A DNA stretch of 64,000 bases. Origin: Aquimarina sediminis (lineage in GTDB: Bacteria > Bacteroidota > Bacteroidia > Flavobacteriales > Flavobacteriaceae). The DNA lies in NCBI RefSeq assembly GCF_002895435.1, contig NZ_POYJ01000011.1, positions 62,001 to 126,000 on the forward strand, written 5' to 3'. Positions 55,432 to 63,176 of the stretch are shown one piece after another (position 1 is the first letter of the stretch; every line of letters starts with the position of its first letter). Both the position numbers and the translations under genes were made by a program. The notes under the pieces were generated by a model. It did not search any database. It was not told the origin of the DNA and saw only the letters and a program-made list of their open reading frames with translations.

Positions 55432-56124
55432 TTATTTTTTGATGATAAGTAATGAGAAATAAGGGATTTCTCTACTTGTCAGGGTGGTTAAATCTGTAGT
55501 AATATACTCTTCATCGGTTCCTAAGCGTTCGCAATAATAACATTTCCAATCTTTTTTCTCTAGTTCTGAATGAAAATTACTCCAACCTGAACGTATTTTC
55601 ATCAATACTACTGTATCAAATTCTTGAAAACATTGATTAATTTCTTTAATATCCTTGACTCTGGGTATGATAGCGATCTTGTCATTGAGTAAACTTAATG
55701 GAACCTGATGTTGTGCCGCTCCCAGGGAGAAAGAATTTATACCCGGTATCAAAGATATCGGGAACTGTAATTCTCGAAGTTGTTCTAGCAGGTATGAAAA
55801 AGAAGCATATAGACTAATATCTCCTTCGCATACGATTGCTACCTTTTTTCCTGAACGGTACGCTTCTCCAATACTTTTTACTGTTGCTGCATATGTTTCT
55901 GTGGCGTCTTCTCGATTATTCGACATTTTAAGAAAAAAACCTACCAGCTTTTTTTCTTCTAACTTATGATATCGCAATATGGGATATACAAAACTTTTTT
56001 TTTGATCTTTGGTAATAGACCCGGGATAAAAAACAAGATCTGCTTCTTGTAATATCCGTAATGCTTTTAAGGTGATTAGTTCCGGATCTCCGGGACCTAA
56101 AGCTATTCCATGAATTGTATGCAA
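55432..56124 (-). CDS. cobI: Precorrin-2 C20-methyltransferase
   Basis: CobI/CbiL methylates C20 of (cobalt-)precorrin-2. The 230-residue protein shows IHGIALGPGDPELITLKALR and DLVFYPGSITKDQKK, both CobI-like rather than SUMT-like, IVCEGDISLYASFSYL, LIPGINSFSLGAA and the late VLMKIRSG. The start lies 2 bp from the stop of the adenosyltransferase gene upstream, so they form one transcript. Confidence 0.93.
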   Translation of the reverse strand: MHTIHGIALGPGDPELITLKALRILQEADLVFYPGSITKDQKKSFVYPILRYHKLEEKKLVGFFLKMSNNREDATETYAATVKSIGEAYRSGKKVAIVCEGDISLYASFSYLLEQLRELQFPISLIPGINSFSLGAAQHQVPLSLLNDKIAIIPRVKDIKEINQCFQEFDTVVLMKIRSGWSNFHSELEKKDWKCYYCERLGTDEEYITTDLTTLTSREIPYFSLLIIKK

Positions 56125-56126
56125 AA

Positions 56127-56714
56127 CTATGTTGTTCTTTTCTTTTTTCTTTTATATAAAAACAGTTGCCATTTCTCTTCGGCTACTCCTGCTTTATCCA
56201 TTTCGGCTCTTGCCATAGTAAAGAATAAATCAGACAATCTATTCACATAGGCAATTACATATTCTTCTACAGACTCGGGATCTTCGTGCATTAAAGTAAC
56301 TAATCTACGTTCTCCTCTTCTGATCTGGGTTCTACATACGTGGCATAATGCTGATATTTCATTTCCTCCAGGTAGTAAAAAATAATCCGAAGGAGAACTT
56401 ATTTTGGCTTCCATATCATCCATCCATTGTTCACAAAAATCTGCTCCATCTACAGGTCTTGGATTAGGATTTTCTTTTTTAGAATCTGATGGTCTCGCAA
56501 GGTGAGACATCATATCCATTAAGTCTTTTTGGATTTTATGAAGATTAGGCTGCCACTCATGATCATTACCTAATTTTGCACGTAGTAATCCGATAGTAGA
56601 ATTTGCCTCGTCCAGGGCTCCATTGCATTCTATACGGGGAGAATCTTTATATTCTCTTTTTCCTCCAAAAACCCCAGTCTTACCTGTGTCTCCTTTTCTT
56701 GTGTATATTTTCAA
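56127..56714 (-). CDS. pduO: PduO-type corrinoid adenosyltransferase
   Basis: A 195-residue trimeric ATP:cob(I)alamin adenosyltransferase. MKIYTRKGDTGKTGVFGGKR forms the ATP site, ECNGALDEANSTIGLLRA the helix, FLLPGGNEISALCHVCRTQIRRGERR the conserved central helix, and AYVNRLSDLFFTMARAEM the C-terminal pattern. It adds the 5'-deoxyadenosyl group to reduced corrinoid. Located between cobW and cobI on the same strand. Confidence 0.95.
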   Translation of the reverse strand: MKIYTRKGDTGKTGVFGGKREYKDSPRIECNGALDEANSTIGLLRAKLGNDHEWQPNLHKIQKDLMDMMSHLARPSDSKKENPNPRPVDGADFCEQWMDDMEAKISSPSDYFLLPGGNEISALCHVCRTQIRRGERRLVTLMHEDPESVEEYVIAYVNRLSDLFFTMARAEMDKAGVAEEKWQLFLYKRKKKRTT

Positions 56715-56766
56715 GGGTACGAATTTATAGTTAAAATACTTTTGTAAAGGGTTAGAAACTGTTTTT

Positions 56767-57858
56767 CTACGCTTCTACTCCTATCATTAATTTTTCTTCC
56801 AGATTTTTCTGGATCTTCTGCTCGTCAAGTTTTTCTCCGATAATGACCAGGCGTGTAGCTTTGATCTCTGTTTCATTCCATTTTCTATCAAAATAGTTTT
56901 CGAATCTATCGGCTACTCCCTGAACAATCATACGCATTGGTTTACCTGGCACATGAATAATTCCTTTAATTCTGTAGATATGATGCTCATCCACCATCTC
57001 TTTTAGTGCTTTTATTAGCAATTGTGGAGTGTGTTGAGCCTTGACTTCTATAACAATAGAATTTATATCATCGTCATGATCGTGATCGTGATGATGATGT
57101 CCCTCTTCATGGTCGTGATGGTGGTGATGTTCTTCATGATGCGAATGCTTACTATCTACATGATCTTCGGCTTTTGCATCTATTCCTAGTAATACATCTG
57201 CCGGGATATCTCCTTTTACTGCAGAGATCAGCTTGATTTTTGATCCTACCCGATTCTGAATAATATCTCTTACCTGATTATACTCTGCTTCATTAATCAA
57301 GTCTGATTTGGTCATTATAATCAAATCTGCACAAGACAATTGATCTTCAAATAATTCTTCGATAGAAGATTCGTGATCCAGATTTTCATCATCTAATCGT
57401 TGAGACTGTACTTTATCACGATCGCATATTTCACCTGTTGCCTGCCCTACGCAATCTACTACAGTGATTACTGCATCTACCGTAATCTGAGGTTTTAGGT
57501 CAGGCCAGTTAAAGGCTTTTAATAGTGGTTTGGGCAAAGCCAAACCAGAAGTTTCTATAATAATGTGATCAATATCTTGTTTTCGCTCCATTAATTGAAG
57601 CATGGTGGGTAGAAATTCTTCTTGCACAGTGCAACAAAGGCATCCATTGCTTAGTTCGAGAATGTTTTCTTCTTCGCATCCACAATCATTTCCTTTTAGA
57701 ATTTCTCCATCCATTCCTAACTCTCCAAACTCATTAACAATGATTGCCAATCGCCTGCCATTAGCATTTTTAGCGATTTGATGGATCAAAGTTGTTTTAC
57801 CAGATCCCAGAAATCCAGTGATAATAGTTACCGGTATTTTTTGTGTATTTATTGCCAT
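56767..57858 (-). CDS. cobW: CobW-type G3E GTPase with His-rich metal loop
   Basis: A 363-residue COG0523 GTPase, proposed to deliver cobalt to the chelatase. Motifs: ITGFLGSGKTTLIHQIA (Walker A, residues about 14-30), metal site ELSNGCLCCTVQEEF (C-x-C-C), IIETSGLALPKPLL, MTKSDLI, and the CobW C-terminal domain with VPGKPMRMIVQGV. A loop near residues 225-265 has about 20 His (such as HHEEHHHHHDHEEGHHHH), a metal store or sensor. First gene of the right-hand minus-strand cob block; about 150 bp upstream is repeat-bearing non-coding DNA. Confidence 0.93.
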   Translation of the reverse strand: MAINTQKIPVTIITGFLGSGKTTLIHQIAKNANGRRLAIIVNEFGELGMDGEILKGNDCGCEEENILELSNGCLCCTVQEEFLPTMLQLMERKQDIDHIIIETSGLALPKPLLKAFNWPDLKPQITVDAVITVVDCVGQATGEICDRDKVQSQRLDDENLDHESSIEELFEDQLSCADLIIMTKSDLINEAEYNQVRDIIQNRVGSKIKLISAVKGDIPADVLLGIDAKAEDHVDSKHSHHEEHHHHHDHEEGHHHHDHDHDDDINSIVIEVKAQHTPQLLIKALKEMVDEHHIYRIKGIIHVPGKPMRMIVQGVADRFENYFDRKWNETEIKATRLVIIGEKLDEQKIQKNLEEKLMIGVEA

Positions 57859-58079
57859 AAGTCCTTATCGAAATGATTTGTAACAAAACTATTTATTATT
57901 GTTTAAAGGAAAAAACAATTATCGATATGTTTATGAGATTAAGATATCTTTTACCATTTCTACCGAGGTGTTTTGAAGTACTAATCATGACATAGGATTT
58001 TATATTAGCTTACCCCTTAAAATCATATCCACTACCCCTCATTGCAAGGGGTATATCCCATATTGTGAGGATTCTTTTT

Positions 58080-58386
58080 GATCCCGAGGTGGTTCGAGCT
58101 GATAGATTGCCGCTTCGAGCTGATAGTTTATCGTTTCGAGTTGATAATTTGACGATTGTTTTTGATAAAGTATAGCTTCGAGCCGATACTTTATCGAATA
58201 TATTTGATAGGTTCACGCTTCGATTTGATAATTTATCAAATCGAAGCACCATTTTATCAACTCGAACTACCTATATAGGTGGTTCGAAGTACCTCGGGAT
58301 CAAATCGAAGCATGCTTTTATCGGCTCGAACTACCTAAGCAGGTGGTCTGAAGCGTGATTGTATCAGCTCGAACCACCTCGGGATC
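58080..58386. repeat. 21-bp phased repeat array bounded by 25-bp inverted repeats
   Basis: From 58113 to 58259 there are seven consecutive 21-bp units of the type CTTCGAGCTGATAGTTTATC plus one base; the last two units form a perfect 29-bp palindrome at 58218-58246. The right half carries the same words in opposite orientation (AATCGAAG, CTCGAAC, ACCTCGGGATC). The outer ends, 58080-58104 and 58362-58386, are perfect 25-bp inverted repeats. The whole element can fold into a long imperfect hairpin. Confidence 0.9.
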
Positions 58387-58490
58387 GCTTCAAAAGCCCC
58401 TTACAACTTCTCTTCTTCCATAAAAGATAACATCTCACTATCTGTTATTTTCACTGACATATATAATCCATGATTTATGCTAAATCAAAA

Positions 58491-58520
58491 ATCCCTCTAT
58501 GCTACAGAACATAGAGGGAT
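58491..58520 (-). terminator. Intrinsic terminator after hmuY
   Basis: ATCCCTCTATG pairs perfectly with CATAGAGGGAT around an 8-nt loop, followed on the minus strand by TTTTTGATTT. It lies about 40 bp after the hmuY stop and ends the receptor-hmuY transcript. A second small hairpin (GCATTTT/AAAATGC, 58528-58547) lies just before it. Confidence 0.88.
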
Positions 58521-58561
58521 AACAATAGCATTTTAACTATAAAATGCATCAAGAAAATAAA

Positions 58562-59977
58562 CTACTGCAATAAGGTATATTCGAATTTTGGATTTCCTCT
58601 AACGCCACTATCATCTGTAAGTGCGTTAAATCTTATCTTGTATAAATTACCATCGGTATCTTTAACAACAAAAAATCTATCGTCTTTTACGGATCCAGTA
58701 AACACGCTTCTCCAGTTACTTCCGATTCCTCTTTGATCTACAATAAAATTGGCATTATTAACATTGGCTAATGTAAAATCTTCATATGTAAAATCTGCGG
58801 TCATTACCATGTAAGAATTAGCTCCTCCTTTAAGATTAGTAACTACATAATCAGAGTATCCATATCCTCCAAGGTTTCCTCCTCCAAAATCCAAAATATT
58901 AGTAAAAACTGTAAAATTTAAGTCCCACTTTTCTTTTTTAGGCTCAACATCTACAATATTCTTGGTATTGAAGCTAAAAAACCTAAAGTTATAGTCACTA
59001 TCTTTTGAGATTTTAATTTCTTCAAAAGTAGTTGCAGCTATATCAGCATGCTGCAATACGTAATCATCACCACTTCTTAGGATTCTTATTTTTTTCCACC
59101 CTCTTAAATCTCCGCTAAGCTCAACACCTCCAACTTCTGCAGCTTTAGTAGATACTTCAAATCCTAGTTTTAGAAGGTATACTTTATTTTCGGCATCTGT
59201 TTCTGATACTTCTGCGATAACTGTTTTGGTAATCTCTCCTGTTGGACCATCAAAATATTGCGCTGTATTAGGAGCACTTGTTTTTATAAGATCCTTAATA
59301 GCTGTTACATCGGCTTCTTTAACAGTATTAATATCGGTTGCATCCAATTGGGCAGCACCCATAAATATCGATCCATTTATGCTAACTCTAAACTCGCTAC
59401 CTCCATAGAAACCAAGATCCCAACTGTCTCTTAGTACATCTACCTGACTTTGAGCACTTAGATCTACATATACTTGATTTGGTTCATTGGCACCTCCAAC
59501 TTTTGGAGAAATAATTCCTCCCAATGCTGCTGACTCTGTAAAACTAACAGCCAAATTAGTATTACCACTCATAATACTATTAAGAACACTTACTTTTGCT
59601 AAAGAGAATGATACTGATTGAGTAACACCTTCGATAGGGTTCTTTAACTTATTGATAGTAAAAGAAACATCACTATCCCCTTGTTTAAATGCTACAGTAA
59701 TACTCCCTGTTTCTCCAGAGGGTACCGTAGTAAAATCTGCATCAGCGCCATACACGGCATTCTCTACTGTATAATTTACAGTTACATTTCCAGCCTGTGG
59801 GGCTTTACTTGAAAAAACAATCTTTACCTCTTTGTTTTCATCTGTAGTAGAAAAACTTACTGAGGGGTTCTCGAATGCTACAGCAAACTCCTGTATTGTG
59901 GTATCATCATCACTACTACATCCACTGACTATAAAGAGTAGTAGTAAAGCTTTAATAAAAATTAAATTTGTTTTCAT
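58562..59977 (-). CDS. hmuY: HmuY-family heme-binding lipoprotein
   Basis: A 471-residue lipoprotein (IFIKALLLLFIVSGC then SSDDD). Residues about 28-150 are beta-rich and resemble a Calx-beta-like/repeat domain (VSFSTTDENKEVKIVFSS). The remaining ~310 residues match the HmuY layout: QVYVDLSAQSQVDVLRDSWDL, FYGGSEFRVSINGS, then KKEKWDLNFTVFTN and DSGVRGNPKFEYTLLQ. HmuY proteins capture heme outside the cell and pass it to a TonB receptor. It follows the receptor gene by 13 bp, in the same transcript. Confidence 0.85.
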   Translation of the reverse strand: MKTNLIFIKALLLLFIVSGCSSDDDTTIQEFAVAFENPSVSFSTTDENKEVKIVFSSKAPQAGNVTVNYTVENAVYGADADFTTVPSGETGSITVAFKQGDSDVSFTINKLKNPIEGVTQSVSFSLAKVSVLNSIMSGNTNLAVSFTESAALGGIISPKVGGANEPNQVYVDLSAQSQVDVLRDSWDLGFYGGSEFRVSINGSIFMGAAQLDATDINTVKEADVTAIKDLIKTSAPNTAQYFDGPTGEITKTVIAEVSETDAENKVYLLKLGFEVSTKAAEVGGVELSGDLRGWKKIRILRSGDDYVLQHADIAATTFEEIKISKDSDYNFRFFSFNTKNIVDVEPKKEKWDLNFTVFTNILDFGGGNLGGYGYSDYVVTNLKGGANSYMVMTADFTYEDFTLANVNNANFIVDQRGIGSNWRSVFTGSVKDDRFFVVKDTDGNLYKIRFNALTDDSGVRGNPKFEYTLLQ

Positions 59978-59990
59978 TGTGACTTGTCAA

Positions 59991-62135
59991 TTAAAAATTA
60001 AGATTATATACTAGTTTTAAAAAATAGGACCTTCCGTAACCAAGCAATAAGGTTGATGGTGGTCCAGAGTGCGCACCGCCTTCTAAGGCAGTGGTATTTA
60101 CTTCGGTTATATCTAATAAATTACGAGCTCCAAGAGTGAGCTGTATTTTTTTATCTAAAAAGTTCTTGCGTACAGAAGCATCTAGCCAGCTATAGTCGCT
60201 TTGTTTTCCTCTTATTAATACAGTTTCATCATTTTCATTTTGTCGCTGTACAAATTGTTGTGAAGGACCATTATATTTGTAATATGCAGAGAAGACCATG
60301 CCCAGTTTTTTTGCATAATACGCTGCATTTGCATTGAACTGCATCCTATACAAATAGTCATCATTATGCAGGACTCTACTATCTAAAACTTTTGATTCTC
60401 CTGCAAAACCAATCCCTACATTAGCTTTTAAGTTTTTGTAATTCATGGTATTGTTAAAAAATGCACCAATGGTTCGATAAGAATCTATATTGATGTACTT
60501 AAATTGTAATGGTATTTGGTTTACAACACTAAGTTCAATCCTATCAGTAACATTTAGATAGTTTAAAGAAAGTTTACTTAATAGTTTAGATGCTCCATCG
60601 TTTGTTAAATCGAAACCTTTTTTGAGATGTAGAAAAACAGAAGTTCCTTGTTCTGGTTCCAGGTTTTCGTTTCCTCTTACATCATGATTCGCATCAACAA
60701 AATAAGTATACAGTTCTGCATAATTTGGTAATCTAGGAGAGGAACCGACTACTGCTCTTATTTCCAAACCATTATCAAATCGATGTCTGGTACTTAATGA
60801 GACTGCCACTTGTGGATCAAATACTGAAGAGGTCAATAGTCTTGCACCAGGGCGGATAGAAAACTTATCATTGACATTAATCTCTGAGGAACCAAAAAAA
60901 TCATAAGACCCTAATTCTCTTTTTATATTCTCTCCATCAAAACTTCCTGAAGTGCTGGAGGCATACCCATCAATATGATTTACCTCATAACCCAGTTGAA
61001 AATCAAAAGAATTGTTTTGTAAAAAGTTGCTAAAGTTTCCTTTAGAGTAATATACTTTTCTTGATTCGTACTCGAATTCTTGTACATCAAATTTTTCTCT
61101 TGCTTTAATTCTGTACCTAAAAGTTTCTACATTTCTTTTCTGTTGCTGATATGATAAAGAGATATCGTAATTAAAGCCATCTTTCCATTTTCCCAAAAAA
61201 TTAAGATGATGATAAAAACGTTCTGATGTAAAAACAAGATCATCGCCAATAGGGTCGCTTGTTTGTGTAGATGGATTATAATTAGGATCTACCTGTTCTG
61301 AAAACCTATCTATATTTTCATTAAAATACTCAAACTTATAAAAGGTTCTAAATGCATTATCCCCTCTATAACTCAGTAAAGCTTTAGCCGTATTTTGCAA
61401 TTTTGGCAGCCACAAATATCCTCTTTTACCATCGTTCAGATCATGATGCTTTCCTTTTTTATCACTCCAAAAGCCAGCAAAATCATTTCGGGTATATATT
61501 GCATTGGCATACCATCTATCGGTTATTTTGTGTCCTACTTTTATAGATTGTATGTGCCTCCCTTCATCAAATAACCCATATTCATCTCCAACCGTTTCTT
61601 CTTGTATATAAGGGGTTATCTCCCACTTATATTTGCTGCTTTTTTTGGTTATTATATTAATAACCCCAGAGACTGCATTAGCACCGTATTGCACTCCCAT
61701 CGACCCTTCTACAATTTCAATCTGCTGTATATCATCCAGATTCATTTGGGTTAAATCTGTGTTGTTTCCTAGACCTTCGTCGTTAACTACCGGGATATTA
61801 TCAATTAATATTTTAAAATACTGACCATCTAACCCAAACAATTGTACGGCAGATTTTCCTGTAGACGCACTTGGGATAATATTAATATTTAATGTCTGAT
61901 TTAATACATCGGCAAGGTTATTACCAGCTTGTTGCTCTATCTGAGCTCTACTAATCACCTTAACTTCAAAAACTGATTTGTTTATTGACTGGGGAGAATA
62001 CTGCCCTGTAACTATTACTTCTTCAAGCTTTTCTGTCTTAACAGAATCTTTTTTTACTTCATTTTTTTGAGCAAATATGATGCTATAAAAAAATAACAAA
62101 AAAAATAACAAAAATTTGCTTTTATTTAGATTCAT
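59991..62135 (-). CDS. hmuR: TonB-dependent heme receptor (HmuR-like)
   Basis: A 714-residue outer-membrane receptor. After the signal peptide (FLLFFLLFFYSIIFAQ) comes a short TonB-interacting stretch LEEVIVTGQYSPQS, a plug with QIEQQAGNNLADVLNQ and VEGSMGVQYGANAVSGVINI, and a 22-strand-type barrel ending in LGYGRSYFLKLVYNLNF with terminal Phe. SPRLPNYAELYTYF followed by HDVRGNENLEPEQG matches the heme-receptor region (FRAP...NPNL type, with the FRAP replaced by SPRLP). Paired with hmuY, heme is the likely ligand; cobalamin is less likely. Confidence 0.87.
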   Translation of the reverse strand: MNLNKSKFLLFFLLFFYSIIFAQKNEVKKDSVKTEKLEEVIVTGQYSPQSINKSVFEVKVISRAQIEQQAGNNLADVLNQTLNINIIPSASTGKSAVQLFGLDGQYFKILIDNIPVVNDEGLGNNTDLTQMNLDDIQQIEIVEGSMGVQYGANAVSGVINIITKKSSKYKWEITPYIQEETVGDEYGLFDEGRHIQSIKVGHKITDRWYANAIYTRNDFAGFWSDKKGKHHDLNDGKRGYLWLPKLQNTAKALLSYRGDNAFRTFYKFEYFNENIDRFSEQVDPNYNPSTQTSDPIGDDLVFTSERFYHHLNFLGKWKDGFNYDISLSYQQQKRNVETFRYRIKAREKFDVQEFEYESRKVYYSKGNFSNFLQNNSFDFQLGYEVNHIDGYASSTSGSFDGENIKRELGSYDFFGSSEINVNDKFSIRPGARLLTSSVFDPQVAVSLSTRHRFDNGLEIRAVVGSSPRLPNYAELYTYFVDANHDVRGNENLEPEQGTSVFLHLKKGFDLTNDGASKLLSKLSLNYLNVTDRIELSVVNQIPLQFKYINIDSYRTIGAFFNNTMNYKNLKANVGIGFAGESKVLDSRVLHNDDYLYRMQFNANAAYYAKKLGMVFSAYYKYNGPSQQFVQRQNENDETVLIRGKQSDYSWLDASVRKNFLDKKIQLTLGARNLLDITEVNTTALEGGAHSGPPSTLLLGYGRSYFLKLVYNLNF

Positions 62136-62165
62136 TCTTAATAAATTTGCAGCAAATATAATATC

Positions 62166-62188
62166 TTATTTTAATTCAATCTAAATAA
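62166..62188. promoter_or_regulatory. Fur-box-like palindrome
   Basis: The 23 bp TTATTTTAATTC/AATCTAAATAA are palindromic at 9 of 11 paired positions about a central C, of the form TTATTT-NN-ATT-N-AAT-NN-AAATAA, as expected of a Bacteroidota Fur operator. It lies in the 81-bp divergent promoter between the heme receptor and the DUF6607 gene, 28 bp before the latter start and 30 bp before the former, so it could control both. Confidence 0.68.
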
Positions 62189-62216
62189 GAATTGATAATT
62201 TTTTAAAAATTCACAA

Positions 62217-63122
62217 ATGAAACGATTTACATTTTCATCGCTTTTATTATTAGTATTTGTATTTACTACTAATGCGCAGAACAAAAAAGTGCAAGACAAA
62301 AACGCCATAAAAAAGATGTGTGGCTGCTACGAAGTGACTTTTAACTTTGCTGAAACTTTCCAGTACAGCAACGATTCTCTTTATAAACCTTCAAAATCTA
62401 AAACTGCTAAAGCGCTAGAATGGGCTCAGTTAATTGAAGATGATAAAAACAAAGTTTCGATCCAACATTTATTACAAGTTGGAGACCCATCAAAACCTCA
62501 TATTGTAAAACATTGGAGACAAGATTGGATCTTTCAAAACACAGATTTTTACATGTTTAATGGAAACAATTCCTGGAATTATGAAAAGAAATCAGATTCT
62601 GAGGTAAAAGGGCAATGGACACAAAAGGTATTTCAAGTAGATGACAGTCCTCGTTATGAAGGCTCTGCTACCTGGGTTCATGTAGATGGAAAAAGCTTTT
62701 GGGAAAATACTACTGATGCACCGCTACCAAGAAGAGAATACACCATAAGAAGTGATTATAATATTACCGTTAGAGGAAACAGACATGAAATCACCAAAAA
62801 CGGTTGGGTACATGATCAAAACAATGATAAAGTAATTCGTGAAGCTGGTAAAGAAGATGTACTCCTTGCCAAAGAAAAAGGATATAACACCTATGTAAAA
62901 GTAGATGACAGCAAATGTAAAGCAGCCGCAGATTGGTGGAAAGAAAACAATGAAAAATGGGCTTTGGTACGTAACAAATGGGAAAAAGTCTATGGTAGAA
63001 ATACCAATTTGGTACTAGAAGCTAAAGTAGATAACAAAGCACTTTACAAACATCTATTTTCTGATGAATACACCAAAAAAGAAGATATTAATAAAGTGAT
63101 TGAATCTTTTGTAACACAATAA
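62217..63122 (+). CDS. DUF6607-like secreted protein
   Basis: A 301-residue protein with signal peptide (FTFSSLLLLVFVFTTNAQ). The rest is largely beta with many Trp/His/Lys residues: KMCGCYEVTFNFAETF, VKHWRQDWIFQNTDFYMFNG, KGQWTQKVFQVDDSPRYEG, and TKNGWVHDQNNDKVIRE. I believe this is the DUF6607 family; its role is unknown, but it lies between two TonB receptors in an apparently iron-controlled locus. It starts 28 bp after the Fur-like site, and the next receptor begins 54 bp after its stop. Confidence 0.75.
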   Translation: MKRFTFSSLLLLVFVFTTNAQNKKVQDKNAIKKMCGCYEVTFNFAETFQYSNDSLYKPSKSKTAKALEWAQLIEDDKNKVSIQHLLQVGDPSKPHIVKHWRQDWIFQNTDFYMFNGNNSWNYEKKSDSEVKGQWTQKVFQVDDSPRYEGSATWVHVDGKSFWENTTDAPLPRREYTIRSDYNITVRGNRHEITKNGWVHDQNNDKVIREAGKEDVLLAKEKGYNTYVKVDDSKCKAAADWWKENNEKWALVRNKWEKVYGRNTNLVLEAKVDNKALYKHLFSDEYTKKEDINKVIESFVTQ

Positions 63123-63176
63123 AAAAACAATCAAATACTAATACTAACCTTTAATAAATAAATATAATACAACCAC

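Larger units (their letters stand above)
57859..58561. other. Non-coding interval with phased repeats and terminator
   Basis: This 700-bp stretch lies between cobW and hmuY, both on the minus strand. It holds a promoter region for cobW (57859-58000, no motif identified), a 21-bp phased repeat array with 25-bp terminal inverted repeats (58080-58386), and the hmuY terminator (58491-58520). The 80-codon frame crossing it is a by-product of the repeats. Confidence 0.75.

Noticed and set aside
58010..58252. 80-codon frame reading LSARSGNLSARTT-like repeats, as a possible repeat protein
   Set aside because: The apparent heptads come from the 21-bp DNA period. The same DNA is palindromic, bounded by inverted repeats, and lacks any other protein-like feature.
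59991..62135. TonB receptor as BtuB, the B12 importer, because of the nearby cob genes
   Set aside because: The HmuY partner, the ELYTYF...GNENLEPE region and the Fur-like promoter point to heme, and a strong hairpin separates this unit from cobW.
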